Shown here piece after piece: positions 8,259-18,900 of a stretch of DNA of 64,000 nucleotides. Position 1 is the first letter of the stretch. Each line of letters starts with the position of its first letter. The DNA is from an uncultured Porphyromonadaceae bacterium. GTDB taxonomy: Bacteria; Bacteroidota; Bacteroidia; Bacteroidales; Coprobacteraceae. The notes under the pieces were generated by a model. That model made no database searches and was not told the DNA's origin. It saw only the letters and a list, made by a program, of their open reading frames with translations. A program made the position numbers and the translations under genes. The stretch covers positions 44,189 through 108,188 of the forward strand of contig URAV01000008.1 in the NCBI GenBank assembly GCA_900545915.1. The letters run 5' to 3'.

Positions 8259-11102
8259 ATGTCATCATCGAGATATTTCTGGTTGTTTGTTCTGAGTCTG
8301 TTTTTCGTATCAGGATTTACTCAAGCTCAGATTAATGGATTGGATTATACTTTGCAGAAGCGACGTAAAGCCGAGAAGTTCGAGTCCGGACGTTTTTCTG
8401 ACCACATGTTCATATCAGGAGGTTTAGGGGCTAATATGAAGCTGAGTCGTGAAGCTTCCGGTATATATGTCGGTCCTTTGGCTTCTTTTTATGTTGGCAA
8501 ATGGTTTACTCCGGTTATAGGTTCTCGTGTAGGATTAGATGCCAGTTATATGTCTGTTAATAATGGTTTTACTGGGAATAAAGCCGGAATTATCGGCGTT
8601 AATTGGGATTATCTTATGAATTTGAGCGCATTTGCCAATCGATATAATCCGGATCGATTATTTGAACTGGTCGGTATTTTGGGTATTAGTTACCATAATG
8701 CGTTTCGTCATGCAAGTTATCGCCATGTGTGGGGACTGAGTGGCGGGTTTCAAGGTAAGTTCAATTTATCACCTTTGGTAGATTTGTTTATCGAGCCGGA
8801 GTTGTCGATCTATCGAGATAATATCGATGATAGGTCTTCATGGCGTAAATATGATCTTTTCGGATCTGTAATGTTTGGGGTTTCATATAAGATGATTCCT
8901 GTCGAGAAACGTGTTACGACAGCATTTTTTCGTCCTTTCCGAAATAATATGTTTATATCTGGAGGGATAGGTACTCGTGCATTGATTTCGAGACAAATGT
9001 TTTCTAATGGTATTTTCGACTTTTTTGGTCCGTCTGCTCAAGTTGCAATAGGAGGATGGATAACTCCGGTTTCCGGAATTCGTTTCTCAGCAGATGGAGG
9101 TTTTTCTGATTGGAGAGCTCCTGTGAACGGAGTGCATTATCGATTAAAAACTGTTGGACTGAGAGCTGATTATTTATTGAATTTCAATACGGCTTTCGGG
9201 GGATACAACCGGAATCGTTTATTTGAAGTTGTCGGAGTTGCAGGAGTAGAAGGAGTTTATGCAAAGAAAAGCATGGATAAGGCGGCTATTGTTCCGGGTG
9301 CAGGAATTGGTTTACAAGGGAATCTTCGTCTGACAAAAGATCTCGACTTTTATGTCGAACCTCGTATGTCATTTTATACGAATCGCTTAGCCGGAGGGAA
9401 GACTGTGTCGAAATTGGATGCTTTAGGTTCTTTGAGTGTCGGTATAATATATAATACGGTTGAACGGGAAATACGCAGAAACCAAGATAAATTCGTTAAT
9501 AGCGTATTTTCTGATAATATGTTTATTGCTCTTAGCGGGGGATTAGGAAAAATAGTCTCCAGACCTAAGTTGGGACTTTCTACTCGGCAAGCTTTAAGCG
9601 CCAGAGCGACAATATCTTTAGGAAAATGGTTTACTGCTATTTCCGGTTTACGGGTTAATGGTACGGGGATGATAATCGGTTCGGCCTTTCCTGCAGGAAA
9701 AGCTACTCGTTACAATGCAATTATAGCAGGAGCGGATTATATGTTTAATATAACGTCTGTTTTTGCCGGATATAAGGAAGATCGCATATTCAATTTGATA
9801 GCAGCTGCCGGTCCTTCAGTTTTTTATCGGAATCAAAAAGTCTATCCGGCATTAGAAGCTGGTTTGCAGGCGCAGTTTAATGTTTCTTCTCATTGGAATC
9901 TTTTTCTCGAGCCTCATCTTCTTTGGGTTGCCGATCGAGATGCTCTTTCGGGATTATCAACGTATAAGACTGTTCTTCCAACCGTAAATATCGGTGTCGG
10001 TTATACATTCCGTGGATATGACCGGGAGACCAACCGTTCTCTATTTGAAGGGGAAAAAGGATCTTCTTATTTTGTTTCTGTTTCAGGTGGAATATCTACT
10101 TATGTCAATAATGAAATGTTTCGGAATATAAGCGTCGGACCTGTTGGCAGGATCTCATTAGGCCGATGGTTTTCTCCTTTATCGGCATGGCGTTTATCGT
10201 TATCCGGAGAGCAAGTTAAGGATCAAAGTGGCGAGTTTACTGTGCATGGAGGTCTGGATGCCGACTATATGTTGAATTTGAGTACTCTTGCTGCAGGATA
10301 TAATCCGGATAGATTGTTTTCGTTAAGTGGTATTTTAGGGGCGAAATTAGGATTGGGTGTGACTTCCTTTTATAAAGAAATACGCTTTGTACCGGGAGTT
10401 TCAGCCGGATTGCAAGGGGCATTTCGTGTAACTCCTGCTTTGGATATATTTTTAGAGCCTCAAATTTCGGCATATTTCAATCGATTTGATGGACGCAGGA
10501 ATCAGGTAGTTGCCGGAGATTTGCTTTTGGGATTGACCTACAAGTTTAAAAATAGGGCGGAGCGATATTTAAATAAGGACGAGGTTGATAATTCAACGTT
10601 CGTTTCGGCTGGAGTTGGTACAGGCGTTTGGGGAAATACCGTTGTTTCCCGTACGGGAAAGGTAAAAAATAAACTTTCTTTTAATGCCGATGTATCGTTG
10701 GGTTATTGGTTTAATTCTATTTCTGGAGTTCGTTTGTCTTTCGGAACAAATACTTTCCGTCCTGCGGTATGGTATGATGCAGACAAGATGACAATTTTAT
10801 CTTTACGCAGTGATTATTTAGTAAATCTGACTTCTTGTTTTTCGGGATATGATCCGGATAGATTATTTGATATGATAGGAATTGTGGGAGTCGGAGCTGC
10901 TTTTCCGACTAACGCTACGGATGCAAAAACGACATATACGGCGATTGTCGGTATGCAGGCTAAATTCAATATAAACCGTAAATTGAGTATATTTGTTGAA
11001 CCGAGGGGATCGTTTTTCGGAGATAAAGTCGATGGAAAAAAATGTTCTGCTAAGTTTGATGCGGCGGCTAATCTCTTGGTCGGTACGACATATTCTTTTT
11101 AG
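8259..11102 (+). CDS. Giant exported protein of five tandem beta-barrel-like units
   Basis: 947 residues with a signal peptide (cleavage near TQAQ). The rest is five homologous units beginning near residues 49, 229, 419, 603 and 779, so 176-190 residues each. Each unit repeats the same landmarks: (D/N)(H/N)MFISGG-type opening, GKWFTP(V/I)(S/I)G(S/I)R, DYL(M/L)N followed by GYNPDRLF..(V/S)G..G, GLQG(K/N)(F/L) and a (L/I)F(I/L/V)EP strand. Glycine and aromatic alternation is typical of outer-membrane strands, and the chain ends in YSF, a typical barrel C-terminus. Each unit is about the size of the DUF3575-type protein encoded first in the operon. Whether it forms five small barrels or one very wide one cannot be read from sequence. 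Function unknown. Confidence 0.8.
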   Translation: MSSSRYFWLFVLSLFFVSGFTQAQINGLDYTLQKRRKAEKFESGRFSDHMFISGGLGANMKLSREASGIYVGPLASFYVGKWFTPVIGSRVGLDASYMSVNNGFTGNKAGIIGVNWDYLMNLSAFANRYNPDRLFELVGILGISYHNAFRHASYRHVWGLSGGFQGKFNLSPLVDLFIEPELSIYRDNIDDRSSWRKYDLFGSVMFGVSYKMIPVEKRVTTAFFRPFRNNMFISGGIGTRALISRQMFSNGIFDFFGPSAQVAIGGWITPVSGIRFSADGGFSDWRAPVNGVHYRLKTVGLRADYLLNFNTAFGGYNRNRLFEVVGVAGVEGVYAKKSMDKAAIVPGAGIGLQGNLRLTKDLDFYVEPRMSFYTNRLAGGKTVSKLDALGSLSVGIIYNTVEREIRRNQDKFVNSVFSDNMFIALSGGLGKIVSRPKLGLSTRQALSARATISLGKWFTAISGLRVNGTGMIIGSAFPAGKATRYNAIIAGADYMFNITSVFAGYKEDRIFNLIAAAGPSVFYRNQKVYPALEAGLQAQFNVSSHWNLFLEPHLLWVADRDALSGLSTYKTVLPTVNIGVGYTFRGYDRETNRSLFEGEKGSSYFVSVSGGISTYVNNEMFRNISVGPVGRISLGRWFSPLSAWRLSLSGEQVKDQSGEFTVHGGLDADYMLNLSTLAAGYNPDRLFSLSGILGAKLGLGVTSFYKEIRFVPGVSAGLQGAFRVTPALDIFLEPQISAYFNRFDGRRNQVVAGDLLLGLTYKFKNRAERYLNKDEVDNSTFVSAGVGTGVWGNTVVSRTGKVKNKLSFNADVSLGYWFNSISGVRLSFGTNTFRPAVWYDADKMTILSLRSDYLVNLTSCFSGYDPDRLFDMIGIVGVGAAFPTNATDAKTTYTAIVGMQAKFNINRKLSIFVEPRGSFFGDKVDGKKCSAKFDAAANLLVGTTYSF

Positions 11103-11113
11103 AACCGATAAAT

Positions 11114-11157
11114 AAGCCTGCCTAAATTTTCCAATAAGAAAATTTAGGCAGGTTCTA
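11114..11157. terminator. Bidirectional terminator built from two facing repeat ends
   Basis: AAGCCTGCCTAAATTTTC, six bases, then GAAAATTTAGGCAGGTTC form a nearly perfect hairpin between the convergent barrel and hybrid-regulator genes. The arms match the terminal inverted repeats of the 180-bp repeat family found elsewhere in the window, as if a copy had lost its interior. Confidence 0.65.
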
Positions 11158-11169
11158 AAAACTCAGTTT

Positions 11170-14100
11170 TTATTTACTTTTCAATTTCTTCAAATATTCT
11201 GATGGAGATATTCCGAATTCTTCTTTGAAACATTGTCTGAAGTAGACGGGACTATTCATTCCTACTCTGAAAGCTATTTCAGAAATCGTGTATCTGCCTT
11301 CCAACATTAGTTTTTCTGCGTTTTGCATTTTTATTTTTCGTACATATTCGTTTGTCGAAATACCGGTTAAAGCTTTTATTTTCCGATAAAGAGTGGATTT
11401 GCTCATGCATAATTTATCGGCAAGGTAGGCAACATCTATTTTTTCTGATTTAAGATTGTCTTCGATAATTTGTGTGATCTTTTGTATAAATTCATTATCA
11501 AGTTGGTTTAGGGATTCGTGAAGTATTATACTTTTATCGGAGCTGATGTTTAGGTTATTACTGAACTGATTAGCCAATTTTTTACGGGATTCTAATAAAT
11601 TGTGAATACGGCTTCTCAATAAACTCGCACTGAAAGGTTTCGTCAGATACGAGTCTGCACCGGCCAGATAACCCTCTTCTTTATTCTGCAAAGAGTCCTT
11701 TGCTGTGAGCATTATAACCGGAATATGGCTTGTGCGTACATCTCCTTTTATAATTTTACAAAAAGTGATTCCATCCATACCGGCCATCATAATATCTGTT
11801 ACTATAATGTCGGGGATCTGAGAGATTGCCGTACGATAACCAGCCTCACCTTCCTCTGCAGTTATGACTTCGAATGAATCGGAAAATGATTCAGATATAT
11901 ATTCGCATATATCGGGATTATCTTCTACTACTAATAAAATGGGTTTTTCTCCGGAAATATGACTGTTGAGTAGAATATCTTCGGTAGATTCTGTATCGAG
12001 GTTATCGTTTTGTTCTTTTTCTTCAGAGTCTGCATGAAGAGCATTCGGATATATGTTGTTTATAATAAGAGAAAACCTGAAACTGCTGCCTTTCCCGGGA
12101 ATACTTTCTGCATGAATCTCTCCTTGATGCAGTTTAACGAGATTTTTTACTAATGCCAGCCCTATACCCGTACCTGATACATGACGATCGTTTTTGGCTT
12201 GATAATATCTTTCGAAAATGTGAGGTAGCTCTTCGGAAGAGATACCCTGTCCCGTATCGGAAACTCTGATTTCTGCATAGTCCGTATTATTTTTTCGGAT
12301 AGTATAAAGAGATATGTTGATATAACCTTTCTCCGTATATTTTATAGCATTTGAAATTAGATTGTCAAGTATTATCGTTACAATCTCTTTATCGAAATAT
12401 AAGGGGAGAGGATCGCTTTCGATCGTAATGTTGAATTCAATATTTTTCTTAGGATTCAGTTCTTTGTATTTGAGACCGACTTCTGTAACCAATGCGGCAA
12501 GGTTATTTTTACTTACACAAAGTTTTTTGTTTTGTGTCTCTGTTTTGCGAAATTCGAGTATTTGGTTGATTAAATTTAAAAGTCGAATGGCACTATTATG
12601 AATGATTGATATCTTTTTTTGTTGATGCGGGAGCAGATCTTTATCTTCTTGCAAATCTTCCAAAGGGCCTAAAATTAAAGTTAACGGTGTGCGCAATTCG
12701 TGTGTGATATTGGTAAAGAAACGTAACCGTTCGTTATTAAGCTCTTGTTCCTGTTCATGATTTTTTTTCTCCAGTTCATAAGAACTTTGCATATCTACTT
12801 TTTTCTTGTAAAGTCTGAGAAGGTATAAAATAATGCTTACCGAAAGAATAAAATAAAGGATTTTAGCCCACCATGATAACCAAATAGGAGGAGTAATACA
12901 TATCGGAAGAGTATTGATCTCTTCAGTCCATTCTTGGTTACGAATTCGAGTTTTTACTTGGAATTCGTATTGTCCCGGAGGGATATTGCGAAACAATGCT
13001 GTATTTTCGTCAACGGTGTACCAAGAGTCGTCAAATCCTTTTAGTCGGTATGCATAATCGACTAAACCGGCTTGAGAATAGTCCTGAATATTGTATGTCA
13101 AGTTAAAAGTATTTTGTTTATACGTTAATTCTATATCTTTATTGTTTTGTCCATAAAAGTTTATAGTATTATTATTTTCGTATGAAGACTGTCCGTCAAA
13201 TATTTTCATTTCGGTAATGATAACACGAGATACTTTGCGCTTACTTAGTACGGCACTCGGATCGAAATAACGAGCTCCATTTATCGATCCGAAATAGATA
13301 ATTCCATTTTCGTCCTTCGTTACGGCTGCGCTGGTAAAATTGCCCATTGGGACTTTTTCGAAATAATTGTAATTTATAAATTGTTCGGTATTTGCTGTAT
13401 AACAACTGATTCCGGCGTTGGTACTGAACCAGATATTCCCTTCATTGTCTTCGGTAATAGCTCGGATATGGGCATTGTGAATGCCGTCTTGTCGGTTATA
13501 AATTTTGTATTTCCGTTTTTCATTAGCGGTGAAACAGACTAATCCGTCTCCGGTTGCTACCCAGATTCTGTTTTTTGAATCTTTGAAAATATGATTTATA
13601 CAATTAGAACAAAATCCGTTATTTTCATTGAAATGATCAATCGGTCGCATATCTTTTGTAAAAACAGACAGTCCCTGTCCGAAAGTGCCGACCCACATTT
13701 GACCTTTATCGTCTTGAACAAGACTACGTATCATGTTTTCGGGAAGAGAAGAATTTGCCGAAGTATAGTGAAATGTATTTTCTCGTGTTTGAGTATTGAC
13801 GATGAATATTCCGGAACTAGTTCCTATCCACATGTTGTGTTCAGTATCTTCATAAAAGCAACGGGCATCGTGAGTAGGTGCTTCTTTCAGGTCGATATGA
13901 GAAAAAGTATTTTTCTCGTTATTATATACATCCACTCCCCCCATGAACGTTCCTATCCATATATTATTTTGAGAGTCGCAATATTCACTTGTAATAGAAT
14001 TGTGTCTTAGTTTTTTGTTTTCTTCAGTGTAAATGGTTGTACGGTTACCTTTTTCAAAGACATTGATTCCTCCGCCATCAGTACCGATCCATAATTTATT

Positions 14101-15237
14101 ATTTTTATCGGTACATAGGCTCAATACGATTCTGTTGTTGAGGTTGTTTTTATATTCTTTAATCGGGGAATAGCTGTAAGTTCTAAAAAAAGGCTGAATA
14201 TGACCGATAAAGTCAATGCCTCCTCCATACGTTCCAATCCATATATTTTTAAAAGAGTCTTGAAATAAACATCTTACTGTCGAGTTCGATAAACTGTAAT
14301 TATCGCTTCCTACTGTAAGATGCTCTGGATTAATCGTATTTTGTGACAGATAATATTGATGTTTGAGATCTATGATAAAAATTCCATTCAGTTCTGTGGC
14401 AATCCAAATTTTGTTATTATCCATTTGACGAATATCAAAAACGGCAGATATTGAAGGTGTGTTTATAAATTGACTTATAGAAAAAAATTGTTCTGTTTTC
14501 GGATCGAATAAGGCCGCACCTTTTTCAGTTCCTACCCAGATGTTATTCGAATTATCTTTATATATGCAATTAACTCGGTTCCCGGGTATGCTGTTTCTAT
14601 TTTGGGGATTGTGTCTGAAATTCTTTACATGTTTGGATTTCAAAGAAATAATACTCATTCCATGTTCTACATGTCCGATATATATATTTCCGTTTTCATC
14701 TTCTAATACAGTCCAGGTATTGTTGGAGGGCAAATCAGGTAATGTGTTGGTATTGAAATGAATGAACTCTCCGGTATTTTTATTGAAATATTCTATTCCC
14801 CGATAGTAAGTACTGAGCCATAGATTTCCGTCTTTTGCAGGGGAAATATGTGTGACATCGTTTGTTATGAGGCTGCTGGATATAGAATCATTATGTGTGA
14901 ATACGGTTAATTCGTTTTTTTCATAATTATAAGCGTTCATTCCCGCTCGTTGAGTGGCTATCCATATAATCGGTTCTGAGGGGTCGGCATAAATACAGTT
15001 CAATTCGTTCCCACTGAGATGATCGGTATGTTTATAATAATTAATAAAACGACTACCGTCAAATTTATTGAGACCTTCTTCAGTAGCAAACCATAAAAAT
15101 CCGTCTTTATCTTGAGTAATATTTACGACATAGTTGTTTGATAGACCTTGTTCTATTCCCAATTGTTTGACATAATAGTTTTGGGAATATAAGAGGGTGG
15201 GAATAATAATACCGAGACTTATCAATAGAATTTTCAT
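11170..15237 (-). CDS. Hybrid two-component system regulator (one-protein sensor kinase/AraC regulator)
   Basis: 1355 residues. A signal/anchor helix starts the chain. Two seven-bladed Reg_prop propellers follow (about 25-660, recurring IWIGT.GGG blades), then a Y_Y_Y domain (about 700-780), a membrane helix (about 787-808), HisKA with THELRTPLTL (H846), HATPase_c with NAIKYT, DTGQGIS and GTGIGLALVK, a receiver with D1148 in VTDIMM and K1200 in LTKPFS, and an AraC-type HTH at about 1265-1355. All catalytic residues are present. Family role: the periplasmic propeller senses a glycan fragment and the cytoplasmic HTH activates a polysaccharide-use locus. It is divergent from the GH30-type gene at 15968, its most likely target. 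No SusC/SusD pair is nearby. Confidence 0.96.
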   Translation of the reverse strand: MKILLISLGIIIPTLLYSQNYYVKQLGIEQGLSNNYVVNITQDKDGFLWFATEEGLNKFDGSRFINYYKHTDHLSGNELNCIYADPSEPIIWIATQRAGMNAYNYEKNELTVFTHNDSISSSLITNDVTHISPAKDGNLWLSTYYRGIEYFNKNTGEFIHFNTNTLPDLPSNNTWTVLEDENGNIYIGHVEHGMSIISLKSKHVKNFRHNPQNRNSIPGNRVNCIYKDNSNNIWVGTEKGAALFDPKTEQFFSISQFINTPSISAVFDIRQMDNNKIWIATELNGIFIIDLKHQYYLSQNTINPEHLTVGSDNYSLSNSTVRCLFQDSFKNIWIGTYGGGIDFIGHIQPFFRTYSYSPIKEYKNNLNNRIVLSLCTDKNNKLWIGTDGGGINVFEKGNRTTIYTEENKKLRHNSITSEYCDSQNNIWIGTFMGGVDVYNNEKNTFSHIDLKEAPTHDARCFYEDTEHNMWIGTSSGIFIVNTQTRENTFHYTSANSSLPENMIRSLVQDDKGQMWVGTFGQGLSVFTKDMRPIDHFNENNGFCSNCINHIFKDSKNRIWVATGDGLVCFTANEKRKYKIYNRQDGIHNAHIRAITEDNEGNIWFSTNAGISCYTANTEQFINYNYFEKVPMGNFTSAAVTKDENGIIYFGSINGARYFDPSAVLSKRKVSRVIITEMKIFDGQSSYENNNTINFYGQNNKDIELTYKQNTFNLTYNIQDYSQAGLVDYAYRLKGFDDSWYTVDENTALFRNIPPGQYEFQVKTRIRNQEWTEEINTLPICITPPIWLSWWAKILYFILSVSIILYLLRLYKKKVDMQSSYELEKKNHEQEQELNNERLRFFTNITHELRTPLTLILGPLEDLQEDKDLLPHQQKKISIIHNSAIRLLNLINQILEFRKTETQNKKLCVSKNNLAALVTEVGLKYKELNPKKNIEFNITIESDPLPLYFDKEIVTIILDNLISNAIKYTEKGYINISLYTIRKNNTDYAEIRVSDTGQGISSEELPHIFERYYQAKNDRHVSGTGIGLALVKNLVKLHQGEIHAESIPGKGSSFRFSLIINNIYPNALHADSEEKEQNDNLDTESTEDILLNSHISGEKPILLVVEDNPDICEYISESFSDSFEVITAEEGEAGYRTAISQIPDIIVTDIMMAGMDGITFCKIIKGDVRTSHIPVIMLTAKDSLQNKEEGYLAGADSYLTKPFSASLLRSRIHNLLESRKKLANQFSNNLNISSDKSIILHESLNQLDNEFIQKITQIIEDNLKSEKIDVAYLADKLCMSKSTLYRKIKALTGISTNEYVRKIKMQNAEKLMLEGRYTISEIAFRVGMNSPVYFRQCFKEEFGISPSEYLKKLKSK

Positions 15238-15967
15238 GATATTATATGCATTTAAAATAAGTAATTATAGTGTTATATAATTATTTGTGATGTTTTTTTC
15301 TGGTTTTAGAGTCAGTCATCTAAATTTTCCGATAAAAAAATATTATCAGGTCATCTTTACATTTTCTTCCGGTCTGTTTTTCTGTTTTCATTCGTTAGAA
15401 AGTTGGATATCTCCTTATAAAAAAGATTCTTAAATCAGAGCTGAGCCTTTCGATCGCTAATTTACAAATATACCGATTAATTTATTTTATTTCGATAATG
15501 ATAAAAAATACATTGCACGATTTACTGTCTATGTTTGAATGATTTGGTATGTTGCTATTTTACAAGAAAAGAATATGTCGAAGTAGAAAATTTGTATATG
15601 CATGATTTGACGTCTGTTATTGCTTGATTTTTATTCCGTTGTTTTGTATTTAAGTGAATAAATTTGTATAACAGAGTTTTAGGTAGGAGTCATTCGCTTA
15701 AATATTTAGATTTTTAAACATTGCACCCGTTTTGTCTCGGGTATGAGTTAAGCAAGTTTTATATTGTTTTACTATAATTTTTGTATCATGAAAAAAAATG
15801 TGAGTTTGTTGTGTGAATGTATCCTGTTTGTATGATATATTTCAAGGTTAGATGGCGGTCAATCGCTTTTGTTTCGGTAGTTACATTATTGAATATTTGG
15901 GTCTTCGCTAATGGCGATTATTTGTAAATGAGAGTTTTTATAGAAATAGTAATTAAAAATAAGAAAT
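15238..15967. other. 730-bp divergent control region between hybrid regulator and glycosidase
   Basis: No ORF or RNA is recognised. The left part (about 15304-15450) is a degraded copy of the interspersed repeat. A possible rightward promoter is TTG at 15639-15641, 17 bases, then TAAATTTG at 15659-15666, which would give a leader of about 300 bases. A. T-rich sequence follows up to the ATG at 15968. Binding sites for the hybrid regulator would be expected here, but I cannot define them. Confidence 0.45.
15304..15450 (+). repeat. Degraded copy of the 180-bp interspersed repeat
   Basis: Starts TTTAGAGTCAG.. CTAAATTTTCCGATAA and continues with ATTATCAGGTCATCTTT and TTCCGGTCTGTTTT, aligning with the 44901-45080 copy. 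The central GATAGCCCGCTATC palindrome and part of the right half are lost, and the right end is poorly defined. Confidence 0.6.
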
Positions 15968-18900
15968 ATGGATATAAAGAAACTGTTGATACTTATTGCT
16001 TTGATTTTACCGGGTTGGCTATTGGCTCAGAATTATGCGGATTATAAATTGTATGCATCCTATAATTTTGAACAAGGTACGGCCGAGGACAACCAGTCCA
16101 ATACGAGCATGGAGCTAAAAGGGGCGAGAATCGTCGATGATCCTGTTCGAGGAAAGGTGCTTTCATTCGACAGAGTTAAGTCTCAGTATGCAGTGATAAC
16201 GCCTGCACCTGTTATAGGAGATACGTTGTCGCTTTCTTTTTGGTATAAACGCAGCTCTTTCGATGACGATGTGCAATGGAAACAGATTTTTGAATTTTAT
16301 AGTTCCACTAATGGCAGTAATATTTATTTGATGCCGATGTATGATGATAATTCAAGTGGTATTGTTTCTTCTGCCAATAAGATCAATAATGGTATTTGGG
16401 AGCTGTTGTATGGTCCTCGAATAGAAAAGGATAATACATGGCATCATATCACTTTGGTAGTTGCCGGGACTTCTTGGAATTATTATCTGGACGGTAAGAA
16501 AGTAGGTTCGAAAAAGATCTTGGCTCCTATATCTTTGTTGGATCTGACACATCTTTATTTCGGTGTGAATCCCGATCGTTCACCGCGTCCAAATACCGGA
16601 TCGATAGATGATATCAATATCTACCATTATCCGTTGAGTGCGAGCCAGGTAGCTCAAATATATGCGGGAGAAGCCATAACGGAACCTCTTTCGGAAGGCC
16701 CTATAACTTTCCTTTTCGATAATGATCTGAAAGAGGAAGGCGGACGCATCGCTATCGAGGGGTCAGGATATTCATTTGAAGAGGATTCACAGAGAGGCCA
16801 GGTCGTAAAGTTGGAAGCAGGCGGACAATTGCAGTTTTCCGATAATATCATCCCCGATGAAGCTTCGACGTTGAATTTCCTGTATAAAAAAGAGTCTATT
16901 GATGATGCAGATCATGGCAAATATATTTATCGGGCTTTTAAGGATGAAAAGAACGGCTATGGCCTTAAGATAAAGGTTGATGGGGACGCGGCCTATGTGG
17001 TTTTGGAGACTATTGTAGAAGGGGAGAAGACCGAGACGGTGGGCAGTGAGCTTTTAGAGTCCGGAAAATGGAATGCGATAAGTGTAGTGCATGCGGTAAC
17101 CCCCAGAATCATTATACGCGTTTATCAGGACGGTAAACAGACCGCAGCGAAGGTAGCGGTAAATCCTTATAATTTGGGTTTTGATAAATGGAGTTTAGGT
17201 GGAAGTACGGCATCTGAGAGTGCCGGAGGACTTTATGATGAGTTGATGGTCGATGATTATGCGATGGATGTCGAAGATGTTGCCTATTACTATTCATCGA
17301 TGCTTATGTCGCCGGTCGAGATAACTGTTAACTGTTCAAATGAATATCAGACAATACGAAATTTCGGATCGTCAGATGCCTGGAATGCCGATTGGTTGGG
17401 TCGACTTTGGCCTGAAGCGAAGAAAAATCGTCTTGCGGAACTGCTTTTCAGCAAAGAACTGGATGAAAATGGGAATCCGAAAGGTATAGGACTCTCTTGT
17501 TGGCGGTTCAATATCGGTTCGGGATCGGCAACGCAAGGCGATGATGCCGGAATGGGTGATTCGAAACGTACCGAGTGTTTCTTAAACCCCGACGGAACTT
17601 ATACATGGGAGAGACAGACCGGACAGCTCTGGTTTCTTAGAAAGGCGGCTTTGGAATATGGTGTGGAGGATCTTTTGGGATTTATGAACTCTCCACCTAT
17701 ATATATGACGAAGCATGGGTATGCCTATAATAAGGACAATGGATCGAACTATATCCTTGCAGAGGATAAATATGATGATTATGCGTTGTTTACCGCAGAG
17801 GTTGTAGATCATTTTGATAAGGAGGGTATTCATTTCGATTATATCAGTCCGATGAATGAACCGCAGTATGCTTGGACTGGGGGGCAAGAAGGATCGCCGG
17901 CCACCGATCAAGAGATTGCGGATGTGATAAAAGCGATGAGCAGTGCGTTCGCAGAAAAACAACTGACAACGCAGTTGACTTTTGCTGAGGCTAGTTTTCT
18001 CGGTAGTGCAGAGACTCAGATTCCGAAATTTTGGGGAAATGAGCAACCGACGATGAAGGTTGCGGGATTACCGAATGTTTCTAATATCGTATCTGCTCAT
18101 AGTTATTGGGCTGACAAAGATGCTCAGGGCATGTATGATACTCGCGTTAATTTTAGGAAAGCTATGGATGCAATAAACCCATCACTCGAATATTTTCAGT
18201 CGGAGTACAGTCTTTTAGACGGTGGGTACAGTTGGGGGCATCCAGGTTCAGAAGGGGGATTCAGTGAAATAGAATGTGCCATCTCCTTAGCCCGTATGCT
18301 GCATGTCGATTTGGTGGTAGCCAATGCTACCGGATGGCATTGGTGGACAACTTTTGAATCGGGTGATCATTATGGAGAAAGCCGCTTTGCTTTAATTGAA
18401 GCTCCGACAGTAAAAGATCTTAATGATGGTTTTATTCACGGAACAAAACTCCTTTATACATTAGGTCAATATTCCCGCTTCGTACGTCCTGGAATGAAGC
18501 GGGTGGAAGCGAAACGGTCAGATAATTTAAGTGTCGTCGATGCGTTGAAGAACGATATGTATTCTTCGTACATTAATGAGGAAACGCAGCAAGTCGTAAT
18601 TATTGCGACAAATTCGAGAACTGTGAAAAGGCCGTTTACGTTTAAGGTAGAGAATATATCAGGTAATACAGACTTGGAGTTTACACCTTATGTGACTTCA
18701 GAGGATGACAATATGAAAGCTTATCCTAAGATTAAAGAAGGCGATGTGTTTACGATACCCCCTCTTTCAGTAGTAACATTTGTGTCGGGTTCAGGAGATA
18801 TTTCTTCTGTTACAACGGTAAAAGAGGAAGATAAGAATACGGATATTCATATTCAGCCGAATCCGGTTGGGGATGAAGCGACGGTTAGTTGTGGGAGTTC

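Noticed and set aside
13591..14010. 139-codon plus-strand frame inside the hybrid regulator gene
   Set aside because: It is antisense to the propeller repeats, has no recognisable domain, and the minus-strand frame is fully explained.
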